From a bacterium (GTDB lineage: Bacteria > Krumholzibacteriota > Krumholzibacteriia > LZORAL124-64-63), in NCBI GenBank assembly GCA_020440705.1, contig JAGRNP010000010.1, forward strand, positions 1 to 58,829: a stretch of 58,829 nucleotides of DNA, written 5' to 3'. Both the position numbers and the translations under genes were made by a program. Under the pieces are notes generated by a model. It did not search any database, was not told the origin of the DNA, and saw only the letters and a list, made by a program, of their open reading frames with translations. This document shows positions 25,823-34,043 of this stretch, piece by piece. Positions within the stretch are counted from its first letter, which is position 1. Every line of letters starts with the position of its first letter.

Positions 25823-26104
25823 ATGCACTACATCCTCTTCTACGACTACGTCGAGAACATCCTCGACCGCCGCGTCCCCCACCGCGACGGCCACCTCGGA
25901 CTGGTCCGGGGCCACGTCGCCCGCGGCGAGATCGTCCTGGCCGGCGCCTTCGCCGAGCCGGCCGACGGCGCGGCCTTCGTCTTCGAGGTCGACGACCCCG
26001 GCGTGATCGAGGCGTTCGTGGGCCAGGACCCCTACGTGGCTGCCGGGCTGGTCACCGCCTGGCGCATCCGGCCCTGGACGGTCGTGGTCGGTTCGGCTCT
26101 CTGA
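25823..26104 (+). CDS. YciI-like small protein
   Basis: This 93-residue protein starts at 25823 after GCGGAGCCGCAG. It has the YciI (dimeric ferredoxin-like) fold pattern: an N-terminal strand MHYILFYDYV, the conserved His in RRVPHRDGHLGLV, and FAEPADGAAFVFE. Such proteins are small cytosolic, possibly enzymatic units of unclear substrate. It stands alone between two minus-strand genes. Inverted segments at about 26118-26155 downstream might end its transcript, but no T-run is seen. Confidence 0.82.
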   Translation: MHYILFYDYVENILDRRVPHRDGHLGLVRGHVARGEIVLAGAFAEPADGAAFVFEVDDPGVIEAFVGQDPYVAAGLVTAWRIRPWTVVVGSAL

Positions 26105-26177
26105 CCGGACGCGAGCCACCCACGGCACCGGAGTCGACGGCGCCGCGGGTGGTCGACCGGGAAGGGGGACTCCCGGG

Positions 26178-28586
26178 CTAGCGTTTCGGTTGCGAGGCCG
26201 CCAGGTCGGCCGCCTGCCTGACCAGCCGGCGCAGGTCCGCCAGCTTCTCCGTGTCGTAGCCGCCGGCGTTCCGCGCCTCGAGCAGCAGGCGGTCCACCTC
26301 GGGCACCAGCGCCGCGGCGTCGCGGCCCTTCGCCCAGTAGCTTCCCCGCAGGATCTCCGCGAACTCGGCCACGACCGTCTGGACCCGCAGGGCCAGGCTG
26401 CCGTCCGCGGCGTCGGCGGAGACGTCGCCCCGCCGGAGGGGGCGCTCGATCTCGGTCACCATGCCGGCATGGGCCGTGTCGTGCGCCGGCGCCTCCCAGC
26501 GGAGCCTGATGGTGCCGATCCGTTCGCGGGCGTCGCCACCGCGCCGTGCCGACAGATCCACGCCGTCCCATTCGGGGGCTTCGGCGTCTTCGAGTTTCAC
26601 CTCGTACAGGGCCGTGACCTGATGGTCGGCTCCGACCTCGCCGGCGTCGACGGCGTCGTTGCGGAAGTCCTCGTCGGCCACGTCCCGGTTCTCGTACCCC
26701 AGCAGGCGCCAGCGCCGCACCCGGGCCGGATCGAACTCGACCTGCACCTTCACCTCGCGGGCGATGGTCTGCAGACGGCCGGTCAGGTTCTCGCGGAACA
26801 CCCGGTCGGCTTCCTCCTGCGAGTCGACGTAGGAGTAGTTGCCGTCGCCCTGGTCGGCGAGCTTCTCCATGAGCACGTCGTTGTAGTTGCCCATGCCGAA
26901 GCCCACGGTCGACAGGGTGATCCCCTCGTCCGAGGCCCGCCGCACCGCGTCGAGAATGCCCCCGGCCTCGGTGCTGACGCCGTTGTTCGCCACGCCGTCC
27001 GAACACAGGATCAGGCGGCTGATGACGCCCGGCTGCTGCGCCTCGCGCGCCATCCGGTAGCCCAGCTCCAGGCCCTCGGCGGCGTTCGTGCTGCCGCCCG
27101 GGCCCAGGCCGTCGATGACGCCCAGGATCAGGTCGCGGTTTTCGGCGCCCGTCAGGGGCAGCAGCACCTGGCCGTTCGATCCGTAGACCACGATCCCGAC
27201 CCGGTCGCCCTCGCGCAGCTGCGCCACCAGGCCGTGCAGGGCCCGTTTGACCGTCCCGAGCCGCTCCTCCCGCGCCATGGAGCCCGACACGTCGATCACG
27301 AAGACCAGATCGGCCGGCTTGCGCTCCTCGTCGGGGATGTGCTGCCCCACCAGGCCGATGCGCAGCAGCCGGTACCCCTTGCCGTAGGGCGACGCCGAGC
27401 CGTCGGCGTGGATGCGGAACGGCGCCTCGTCCTGGACGGGCCAGCCCGCGTCGAAGGCGTTCACGAACTCCTCGACCCGGATCGCCTCCGGCGGCGGCAA
27501 CTGGCCCCGGTCCAGGTAGTTGCGGGCCATGGTCCACGACGCGTCGTCCACGTCGGTGGCGAAGGTCGACAGGGCGTCGTCCTCGGTGGCCACGAAGGGG
27601 TTCACGCCGGCGCTCTCGAAGTACATGAGCTCGGCCTGCGCGCCGTTGGGCGGCTGCGTGCCGCCGGTGACCGAACCCGCGGGGGCGCCCGGACGCTGCA
27701 GCCGGTACTCGCCTGGGGCCGGGGCCGCGCCCGCACTGCCCCGGGGCATCGGCTCGGCCGCACCGTCGATCGACATGCTCACCTCGCCCGAGCGCCCGCC
27801 GCGCACGAAGGCCCGTCCGGGCGTGGTCGCCACTCCCGCCTTCTTCGACAGGGCGGCTTCCACCGAATCGATGGCGTACTTCTCGAAGGTCTCGCTGCTG
27901 ACCTTGTGTTCGGTCACCGCGTTCCTCACCTCGACCATGTATTCGGCGCCCTCGACATCGAAGGGCTGCAGCGTCTCGACGATGCGTGACACGAGCGCCA
28001 CGTCGTCGGGCAGCCGGCCGTCGGCCGGGACATCGGTCGCCACGTCGACGGGGTCGTAGCCGAGCATCTGCACCATCAGGTCCACATGGGCTTCGCGCGG
28101 CAGGTCGGGAAAGAAGAAGTCCCCGTTCGCGTCGGTGCTCGTCGAGAGGGCGGTGCCGCGCACGAGCACCGTGGCCCAGGCGAGGGCCTCGCCGGTCTCG
28201 CTGTCCACGACGCGTCCGCGCAGGCCGGCGGGGCTCGGCGGCGGTGCGGCGGTTCCGGCACCCTGGTCACCCGTGCGGGCCACCGTTTGCGCCGGGCCGG
28301 CCTCCGCGCGCGGCGGCGGCGCCACCACCGGCGCCACTTCGACGACGACCGGCGCCTGCACCGGCGCCCGTCGCACCGCATCGATCCGCTCCGGTCCGGC
28401 CCGCCACACGGCGAGCAGCACCAGCCCCGCCACGGCCGCGGTCGTGGCCAGCGCCGGCAGGAACGAGCCGCGCGGCGTGCCGTCGACGGCGCCGGGACCG
28501 AGGGTGGCCCGGCGGACGTCGAACCACAGGGCTTCGCGTTCGTGATCACTCAGACGGTGCCGATCGTGCTTGAATCCGGATCTCAT
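26178..28586 (-). CDS. membrane-anchored VWA-domain protein with carboxypeptidase-like and TonB-plug-like modules
   Basis: The ATG at 28586 overlaps the ECF sigma stop by ATGA and is preceded by GGGAGG, giving 802 residues. In order it has a short cytoplasmic N-terminus with one membrane segment (about 43-61), a Pro/Val-rich linker, a CarboxypepD_reg-like beta-sandwich (about 135-205), a segment resembling a TonB-receptor plug (about 230-290, AFVRGGRSGEVSMSIDG), the YfbK-type vWF N-terminal region, a VWA domain with the MIDAS motif DVSGSMA (about residue 427), and a C-terminal DUF3520-type region. The short cytoplasmic head and the coupling to a sigma factor suggest it may regulate that sigma factor. 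Confidence 0.88.
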   Translation of the reverse strand: MRSGFKHDRHRLSDHEREALWFDVRRATLGPGAVDGTPRGSFLPALATTAAVAGLVLLAVWRAGPERIDAVRRAPVQAPVVVEVAPVVAPPPRAEAGPAQTVARTGDQGAGTAAPPPSPAGLRGRVVDSETGEALAWATVLVRGTALSTSTDANGDFFFPDLPREAHVDLMVQMLGYDPVDVATDVPADGRLPDDVALVSRIVETLQPFDVEGAEYMVEVRNAVTEHKVSSETFEKYAIDSVEAALSKKAGVATTPGRAFVRGGRSGEVSMSIDGAAEPMPRGSAGAAPAPGEYRLQRPGAPAGSVTGGTQPPNGAQAELMYFESAGVNPFVATEDDALSTFATDVDDASWTMARNYLDRGQLPPPEAIRVEEFVNAFDAGWPVQDEAPFRIHADGSASPYGKGYRLLRIGLVGQHIPDEERKPADLVFVIDVSGSMAREERLGTVKRALHGLVAQLREGDRVGIVVYGSNGQVLLPLTGAENRDLILGVIDGLGPGGSTNAAEGLELGYRMAREAQQPGVISRLILCSDGVANNGVSTEAGGILDAVRRASDEGITLSTVGFGMGNYNDVLMEKLADQGDGNYSYVDSQEEADRVFRENLTGRLQTIAREVKVQVEFDPARVRRWRLLGYENRDVADEDFRNDAVDAGEVGADHQVTALYEVKLEDAEAPEWDGVDLSARRGGDARERIGTIRLRWEAPAHDTAHAGMVTEIERPLRRGDVSADAADGSLALRVQTVVAEFAEILRGSYWAKGRDAAALVPEVDRLLLEARNAGGYDTEKLADLRRLVRQAADLAASQPKR

Positions 28587-29185
28587 GTCAGTCCTCCCGT
28601 GTTGCCGCCGACGACGAGGCCGTCTCCCGCGGAGAGCCATGACTGCAGGCGCTGACACGCCCGGAAGTGATGGACCCTGGCCGTGGCTTCGCTGCAGCCG
28701 ATGGCCTCGGCCACCGCAGCGAAGGGCTGGTCTTCGAGTTCGCGGAGGAGGAGCGCGGCCCGTTGCCTCGACGACAGGCGATCCAACGCCGCCTGGAATC
28801 CATCGCCGAGGCCGGGGAACGCCTCCTCCGCTCCTTGCGAGGTGTCGGGAACCGTCTCGCGGGCCAGGACGGCCAGCTTGCGCACCCGCAACCGGACCTG
28901 CCGCCGCCAGTCGAGGCACTTGCGCAGCGCCACGACCCGCAACCAGCCGAGCAGCGAGCCCTCGCCCCGCCAGGTGTCGAGCCGGGTGAACGCCGTCACG
29001 TAGGTCTCCTGCAGGAGATCCCGCGCGGCCTCCCGGTCGCCGGTCTGGTAGCACAGGAAGTTGAACAGGCGGGCATGGGTCGCGTCGTAGATGGCGCGCC
29101 ACGCCGCCTCGTCGCCGCCGGTGGCGGCCTTCACCAGGGTCCGCTCGTCGCTGCGGTCGGGCTTCGGTATCCGGTCTCTGGGCAT
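28583..29185 (-). CDS. ECF-type RNA polymerase sigma factor coupled to the VWA protein
   Basis: This 200-residue protein has region 2 (about 35-100, LFNFLCYQTGDREAARDLLQ) and region 4 (about 135-190, helix-turn-helix FAAVAEAIGCSEATARVHHF). Its TGA overlaps the next ATG, so the two products are probably made in fixed ratio. No classical anti-sigma gene follows, so the VWA protein is the likely partner. It is divergent from the sulfatase gene across a 318 bp gap. Confidence 0.92.
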   Translation of the reverse strand: MPRDRIPKPDRSDERTLVKAATGGDEAAWRAIYDATHARLFNFLCYQTGDREAARDLLQETYVTAFTRLDTWRGEGSLLGWLRVVALRKCLDWRRQVRLRVRKLAVLARETVPDTSQGAEEAFPGLGDGFQAALDRLSSRQRAALLLRELEDQPFAAVAEAIGCSEATARVHHFRACQRLQSWLSAGDGLVVGGNTGGLT

Positions 29186-29503
29186 CGCGGTCCTCCTCGC
29201 TTCATGGACAGAGGACGGACGGGTCGGGGCATCCGTTTACAATCGTGCTGACCGAGCGAGGTTCCGCGGCGGCGCGGGCCGGGGCGATTTCCGGCGGCGG
29301 CGGGATCCATGAAGTACGGGCGGTCGGGGTCGACGGGCAAGCCCGGGCCCGGAATCGGGCCGTTTCCCCGGCCGCGGGCATTCCCGTCCGGACGGTCTGC
29401 GCTTGCATTGTCGTGCTCCGGGGTGGAATCTCGCGGCGGAGAAGTTCACGCCCGGCTTCCACCGGCCGGGGGAAATGGAATGAACAGGGGGAAGGAGATT
29501 CCG
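29186..29503 (+). other. 318 bp divergent intergenic region, ECF sigma / sulfatase
   Basis: No gene is seen here. It contains the second copy of the intergenic repeat (29320-29370) and must hold the promoters of both flanking operons. GC content is as high as in the coding DNA, and no clear -35/-10 pair stands out. Confidence 0.5.
29320..29370 (+). repeat. intergenic repeat, copy B
   Basis: It shares with 25738-25788 the blocks TCGACGGG-n-AAGC and ATCGGGCCGTT-n-CCCCG, in the same order and orientation, with about 3 nt difference in the spacing between blocks. Like copy A it lies upstream of a plus-strand gene and downstream of a divergent minus-strand start. Confidence 0.5.
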
Positions 29504-31948
29504 ATGTCCCGACACATGGCGACGTTCGTCGTCCTCATCATCCTCGGCCTGGCCCTGACCGGCTGCGTCGAGAAGAAGACCGATGCGGCCGGACAGGCTA
29601 CGGCCGATGGCTGGGCCAAACCCGGCGTTCCGGCCGACTTCCAGGGCAAGATCGACCTGGACATCCGCAATTCCGAGGCCGACTGGGCCCCGTTCGCCCT
29701 GGAGCGGGCGCCCGAAGGCGCGCCCAACGTGCTGATCGTGCTGTACGACGACACCGGCCAGGCCGCCTGGTCGCCCTACGGCGGGCGCATCAACATGCCC
29801 ACCCTCGACCGCCTCGCCGAGACGGGCCTCACCTACACCCAGTGGCACACGACGGCCCTGTGCTCGCCGACCCGGTCGACGATCCTCACCGGCCGCAACC
29901 ACCACCTGAACGGCATGGCCGCCATCACCGAGGCCGCCGACGGCTTCCCCGGCGCCAACGGCCGCCTGCCGGCTCAGTGCGCCACCATCGGCCAGGTGCT
30001 GCAGGACGCCGGTTGGAGCACCTTCTGGCTCGGCAAGAACCACAACGTGCCCGAGCAGGACGTCTCGCCCGGCGGCAGCCGCAGCGAGTGGCCGCTGCAG
30101 AAGGGCTTCGACCGCTTCTACGGCTTCCTCGGCGGCGAGACCAACCAGTGGTTCCCCGACCTGGTCGAGGACAACCGCTTCGTCGAGCAGCCCTACATCG
30201 ACGGCTACCACCTGTCGAGCGACCTCGCCGACCACGCCATCGAGATGCTGCGCAACCAGAAGGCCAGCAACCCGTCCAAGCCGTGGTTCATGTGGTTCTG
30301 TCCCGGCGCCAACCACGCGCCGCACCACAGCCCGCAGGAGTACATCGAAAAGTACAAGGGCGCCTTCGACGACGGCTACGAGGCCTACCGCAGCTGGGTG
30401 CTCGAGCGCATGATCGCCCGCGGCGCCCTGCCGGAGGGCACGCAGCTGACGCCGCTGAACCCGCTGCCGGAGGACGTGGCGAACCCCGCCGACGCCGTGC
30501 GTCCCTGGGATTCCCTCAACGCCGACGAGAAGAAGCTCTTCGCGCGCATGGCCGAGGTCTACGCCGGCTTCTCCGAGTACACCGACGCCCAGGTGGGTCG
30601 CATCATCGACTACCTCGAGGAGACCGGCCAGCGCGACAACACGATCATCTTCTACGCCGCCGACAACGGCGCCTCGGGCGAGGGCACGCCCAACGGCTCG
30701 GTCAACGAGAACAAGTTCTTCAACGGCTACCCCGACGAGCTGTCCGAGAACATGAAGTACCTCGAGACCCTCGGCGGCCCCGACACCTACAACCACTTCC
30801 CCACCGGCTGGGCCGTGGCCTTCTCGACCCCGTTCCAGATGTTCAAGCGCTACTCGCAGTTCGCGGGCGGCACCTGCGATCCCATGGTCATCTCGTGGCC
30901 GAAGGGCATCAAGGCGAAGGGCGAGTTCCGCCACCAGTACCACCACTCGGTCGACCTCGTGCCGACCATCCTCGAGGTGTGCGGTGTCGAGATGCCCAAG
31001 GTGTACCGGGGCGTGCGCCAGTGGCCCCTCTCGGGCGTCTCCATGGCCTACTCCTTCGACGCCGACCCGAACGGCCCGACGCAGAAGAAGCGCCAGTACT
31101 ACGCCATGCTCGGCACGCGCGGCATCTGGGAGGACGGCTGGAAGGCCGTCGCCCTGCACGCGCCCCTGACGGGCAAGGGCGAGTTCGACCAGGACAAGTG
31201 GCAGCTCTACCACGTCGACGCGGACCGCTCCGAGTCGCAGGACGTCTCGGCCGAGCATCCGGAGAAGCTGCAGCACCTGATCAACGTCTGGTTCGACGAG
31301 GCCGAGGCCAATCTCGTGCTCCCGCTCGACGACCGCGGTGCCGCCGAGGTGCTGGGCACCGAGCGCCCGAGCGAGGAGGCGCCCCGCGAGCGCTACATCT
31401 ACTACCCCGGCACGGCGGCCGTCCCCGAGGGCGTGGCGGTCAACGTCCGCGGCCGCTCGTACAAGATCCTGGCCAACGTCGAGATCGACGAGGCGGACTG
31501 CTCCGGCGTGATCTTCGCCCACGGCTCCCGCTTCGGCGGCCACTCGCTCTTCATCAAGGACCGGAAGGTGCACTACGTGTACAACTTCCTCGGCATCAAG
31601 CCCGAACAGGTCTTCGTCTCGGAGCCGCTGAAGCCGGGCAAGTACACCTTCGGCGTCGAGTTCACCCGCGAGAGCACCGGCGAACACGGCGAGTCCCTCG
31701 GCCGGACGAAGCTCTACGTCGACGACAAGGTCGTCGCCGAGGGCCCCATGAAGACCCAGCCGGCCAAGTTCACCCTCTCGGGCGACGGCCTGTGCGTGGG
31801 CTGGGACAGCGCCGACGCGGTGAGCGAGCTCTACAAGTCGCCCGGCGAGTTCGAGGGCGGCACCATCTTCGGCGTCGCCGTGACCGTCGAGAAGGACCAG
31901 TACATCGACCTGCAGGCCGAGGCGCGGCGGGCGCTGCTGAAGCAGTAG
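29504..31948 (+). CDS. type I sulfatase lipoprotein (arylsulfatase-like)
   Basis: The ATG at 29504 has AAGGAG 6 nt upstream and gives 814 residues with a lipoprotein signal ending LALTGC (Cys 21). The sulfatase domain begins NVLIVLYDDTG, with metal-binding Asp residues. It carries the formylglycine motif CSPTR with Cys120, to be converted by a formylglycine-generating enzyme not in this window. The GRNHH stretch after it and HAPHH further on add active-site residues. A C-terminal beta-rich domain follows after about residue 620. It would remove sulfate esters from a glycan or aryl substrate at the cell envelope. It is a single gene ended by a strong bidirectional hairpin. Confidence 0.93.
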   Translation: MSRHMATFVVLIILGLALTGCVEKKTDAAGQATADGWAKPGVPADFQGKIDLDIRNSEADWAPFALERAPEGAPNVLIVLYDDTGQAAWSPYGGRINMPTLDRLAETGLTYTQWHTTALCSPTRSTILTGRNHHLNGMAAITEAADGFPGANGRLPAQCATIGQVLQDAGWSTFWLGKNHNVPEQDVSPGGSRSEWPLQKGFDRFYGFLGGETNQWFPDLVEDNRFVEQPYIDGYHLSSDLADHAIEMLRNQKASNPSKPWFMWFCPGANHAPHHSPQEYIEKYKGAFDDGYEAYRSWVLERMIARGALPEGTQLTPLNPLPEDVANPADAVRPWDSLNADEKKLFARMAEVYAGFSEYTDAQVGRIIDYLEETGQRDNTIIFYAADNGASGEGTPNGSVNENKFFNGYPDELSENMKYLETLGGPDTYNHFPTGWAVAFSTPFQMFKRYSQFAGGTCDPMVISWPKGIKAKGEFRHQYHHSVDLVPTILEVCGVEMPKVYRGVRQWPLSGVSMAYSFDADPNGPTQKKRQYYAMLGTRGIWEDGWKAVALHAPLTGKGEFDQDKWQLYHVDADRSESQDVSAEHPEKLQHLINVWFDEAEANLVLPLDDRGAAEVLGTERPSEEAPRERYIYYPGTAAVPEGVAVNVRGRSYKILANVEIDEADCSGVIFAHGSRFGGHSLFIKDRKVHYVYNFLGIKPEQVFVSEPLKPGKYTFGVEFTRESTGEHGESLGRTKLYVDDKVVAEGPMKTQPAKFTLSGDGLCVGWDSADAVSELYKSPGEFEGGTIFGVAVTVEKDQYIDLQAEARRALLKQ

Positions 31949-31976
31949 TACCCGGCGAATGCACCGTACATGACGA

Positions 31977-32012
31977 AAGGCGCCCGGGCCGATGGCCCGG
32001 GCGCCTTCTCTT
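31977..32012 (+). terminator. bidirectional terminator between the sulfatase gene and serC
   Basis: A perfect 14 bp stem AAGGCGCCCGGGCC (31977-31990) / GGCCCGGGCGCCTT (31994-32007) has a 3 nt loop and is followed by CTCTTC. On the minus strand the stem is followed by TCGTC. It lies between convergent genes and can serve both. Confidence 0.8.
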
Positions 32013-32033
32013 CGCAACGACCGCGGCGGCCGG

Positions 32034-33119
32034 TCAGCCGTTCCTGCGCGCGAACTCCCCCATGAAGTCGGCCAGGGTCCGCGCCCCCGCCAGCGGCATG
32101 GCGTTGTACACCGAGGCGCGGCAGCCGCCCACCGAGCGGTGGCCCTTCAGGCCGCTCATGCCGGCGGCCGCGGCCTCCGCGATGAACGCCTTCTCGAGGT
32201 CCTCGCTCGGCAGCCGGAACACGATGTTCATGTTCGAGCGGCAGGCCGGGTCCACGGGGCAGCGGTAGAACCCGCCGCCGGCCTCGATGGCCCCGTACAC
32301 CAGGGCGGCCCGCTCGTCGGCCCGCGCCTTGGCGGCGGCCAGGCCGCCCTCCTTCTCGAGCCACGCCAGCGTCTTCATGATCATGTAGATCGGGAACACC
32401 GGCGGCGTGTTGTACAGCGAGTCCTTGGGCGCGTGGGTCGCGTAGCTCAGGTAGGCCGTCAGGTCGGCCGGCGAGCGCTCGACCAGGTCGTCGCGGATGA
32501 TGACGACGGTCGCCCCGGCCGGTCCGGCGTTCTTCTGCGCCCCCGCGTACACGAGCCCGAACCGCGACAGGTCCACCGGCCGGCTCACGAAGTCCGAGCT
32601 CATGTCGCAGACCAGCGGCACGTCGCCCGTGTCCGGGAAATCCGGCCACTGCACGCCGCCGATGGTCTCGTTGCTCGTCAGGTGCACGTAGGCCGCGTCG
32701 GGGTTCACCGCGAGGGAGTCGGCGGCCGGCAGGGACATGTAGTCCTGCTCCTTGCCGTCGAAGAGCACGTTCACGGTGCCGATCTTCGCCGCGTCGGCGT
32801 AGGCCTTCTTCGCCCACGCCCCCGAAAGCGTGAAGTCGCACTGCCCGCCGCGGCCCATCAGGTTCATGGGCACCATCGAGAACTGCAGCGTCGCGCCGCC
32901 GCCCAGGAAGAGCACCTTGTAGTTGTCGGGCAAGCCGTACAGGCGCTTCACCAGGGCCATGGCCTCCACGTGCACGGCGTCGTACTCGGCGGAGCGGTGG
33001 CTCATCTCGATCAGGGACATGCCCTTGCCGGCGTAGTCGACGAACTCGGCCGCGGCCTCCTCGAGGGCGGTCAGGGGCAGGGTGCAGGGCCCGGCGCTGA
33101 AGTTGAAGATGCGGTTCAT
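32034..33119 (-). CDS. serC: phosphoserine aminotransferase
   Basis: This 361-residue class V aminotransferase begins NRIFNFSAGPCTLP, typical of SerC, and has the PLP lysine in YAGAQKNAGPAG. It converts 3-phosphohydroxypyruvate and glutamate to phosphoserine and 2-oxoglutarate; SerC can also serve in pyridoxal phosphate synthesis. Its start overlaps the serA stop by ATGA. The order DUF1015-serA-serC makes a compact serine operon. Confidence 0.97.
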   Translation of the reverse strand: MNRIFNFSAGPCTLPLTALEEAAAEFVDYAGKGMSLIEMSHRSAEYDAVHVEAMALVKRLYGLPDNYKVLFLGGGATLQFSMVPMNLMGRGGQCDFTLSGAWAKKAYADAAKIGTVNVLFDGKEQDYMSLPAADSLAVNPDAAYVHLTSNETIGGVQWPDFPDTGDVPLVCDMSSDFVSRPVDLSRFGLVYAGAQKNAGPAGATVVIIRDDLVERSPADLTAYLSYATHAPKDSLYNTPPVFPIYMIMKTLAWLEKEGGLAAAKARADERAALVYGAIEAGGGFYRCPVDPACRSNMNIVFRLPSEDLEKAFIAEAAAAGMSGLKGHRSVGGCRASVYNAMPLAGARTLADFMGEFARRNG

Positions 33120-34000
33120 GCGTCACCTCCGAGGAAGTCCTCGATCCTCTCGCACACCTCGTCGCCGATCCGCAGCAGGTTCTCGTTGCTCGAGGCCCCG
33201 AGGTGCGGCGACATGAACACGTTGGGGGCCTTGAGCAGGGGGTAGTCCGAGTCCGGCGGATCCTTCGGCCACACGTCGGTGGCGTAGGCGGCCACCTTCC
33301 CCGACTCCAGCGCCGCGATCATGGCCGCCGAATCGACGGTGCGGCCCCGGCCCGTGTTGATCACGATGGCGCCGTCCTTCATCTTCGCGATCACGTCGGC
33401 GTCGATCATGTGGAAGGTGTCGTCGGTCAGGGGCACGTGCAGCGAGATGTAGTCCGCCTCGGCCACCATCTCGGCGAGCGACTTCTTCAGCACCGCCAGG
33501 CGCGAACTCTCGACGAACTTGTCGTAGGCGATGACGTGCATGCCGAAGGCCTTGGCCCGCACCGCCACGGCCTGGGCGATGTTGCCGATCCCCACCAGGC
33601 CCAGCGTCTTGCCGTGCAGCTCGCTGCGCTTGAGCTCCTTCTTCAGCCACTGACCCATGCGCATGCTCTCGTTGGCCTTCACGATGTGGTTCGGCACCGA
33701 GAGCATCATGGCGAAAGCCAGCTCGGCCACGGCGATGCTGGGCGCCTTGGGCGTGTTGTGCACCACGATGCCCTTCTCGGCGCAGTAGGCCTTGTCGATG
33801 TTGTCGGTGCCGACGCCGCCGCGCACGATCATCTTCAGGTTCGGGGCCTGGTCGATGTACTCGCGGTCGCAGCGCGTCTTGCTGCGGATGAGCACGACGT
33901 CGGCCTCGGCCAGGCGTTCCTTGTCCGTCGTCACCTGGCCGTACTTCGCCAGCTTGTCCTCGAGCGAGGGATCGAACGCATCCGAGATGAGAATCAGCAT
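33116..34000 (-). CDS. serA: short-form D-3-phosphoglycerate dehydrogenase (D-2-hydroxyacid dehydrogenase)
   Basis: This 294-residue protein lacks ACT and ASB regulatory domains, so feedback by serine is not expected through this protein. It has the NAD site LGLVGIGNIAQAVA, catalytic Arg in INTGRG and catalytic His in SPHLGAS. At the place of the usual catalytic Glu (as in E. coli VFPTEP) this protein reads VWPKDPP, an Asp. Context with serC supports 3-phosphoglycerate as substrate. It lies 43 nt after the DUF1015 gene. Confidence 0.92.
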   Translation of the reverse strand: MLILISDAFDPSLEDKLAKYGQVTTDKERLAEADVVLIRSKTRCDREYIDQAPNLKMIVRGGVGTDNIDKAYCAEKGIVVHNTPKAPSIAVAELAFAMMLSVPNHIVKANESMRMGQWLKKELKRSELHGKTLGLVGIGNIAQAVAVRAKAFGMHVIAYDKFVESSRLAVLKKSLAEMVAEADYISLHVPLTDDTFHMIDADVIAKMKDGAIVINTGRGRTVDSAAMIAALESGKVAAYATDVWPKDPPDSDYPLLKAPNVFMSPHLGASSNENLLRIGDEVCERIEDFLGGDA

Positions 34001-34043
34001 GGCTTGCGCCTCCCGTTCGTGGGGTCGGTTCCCGTGTCCGTGA

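Noticed and set aside
26118-26155. Terminator after the YciI-like gene
   Set aside because: CCACCC and GGGTGG with CGGC/GCCG can pair, but the stem is interrupted and there is no T-run.
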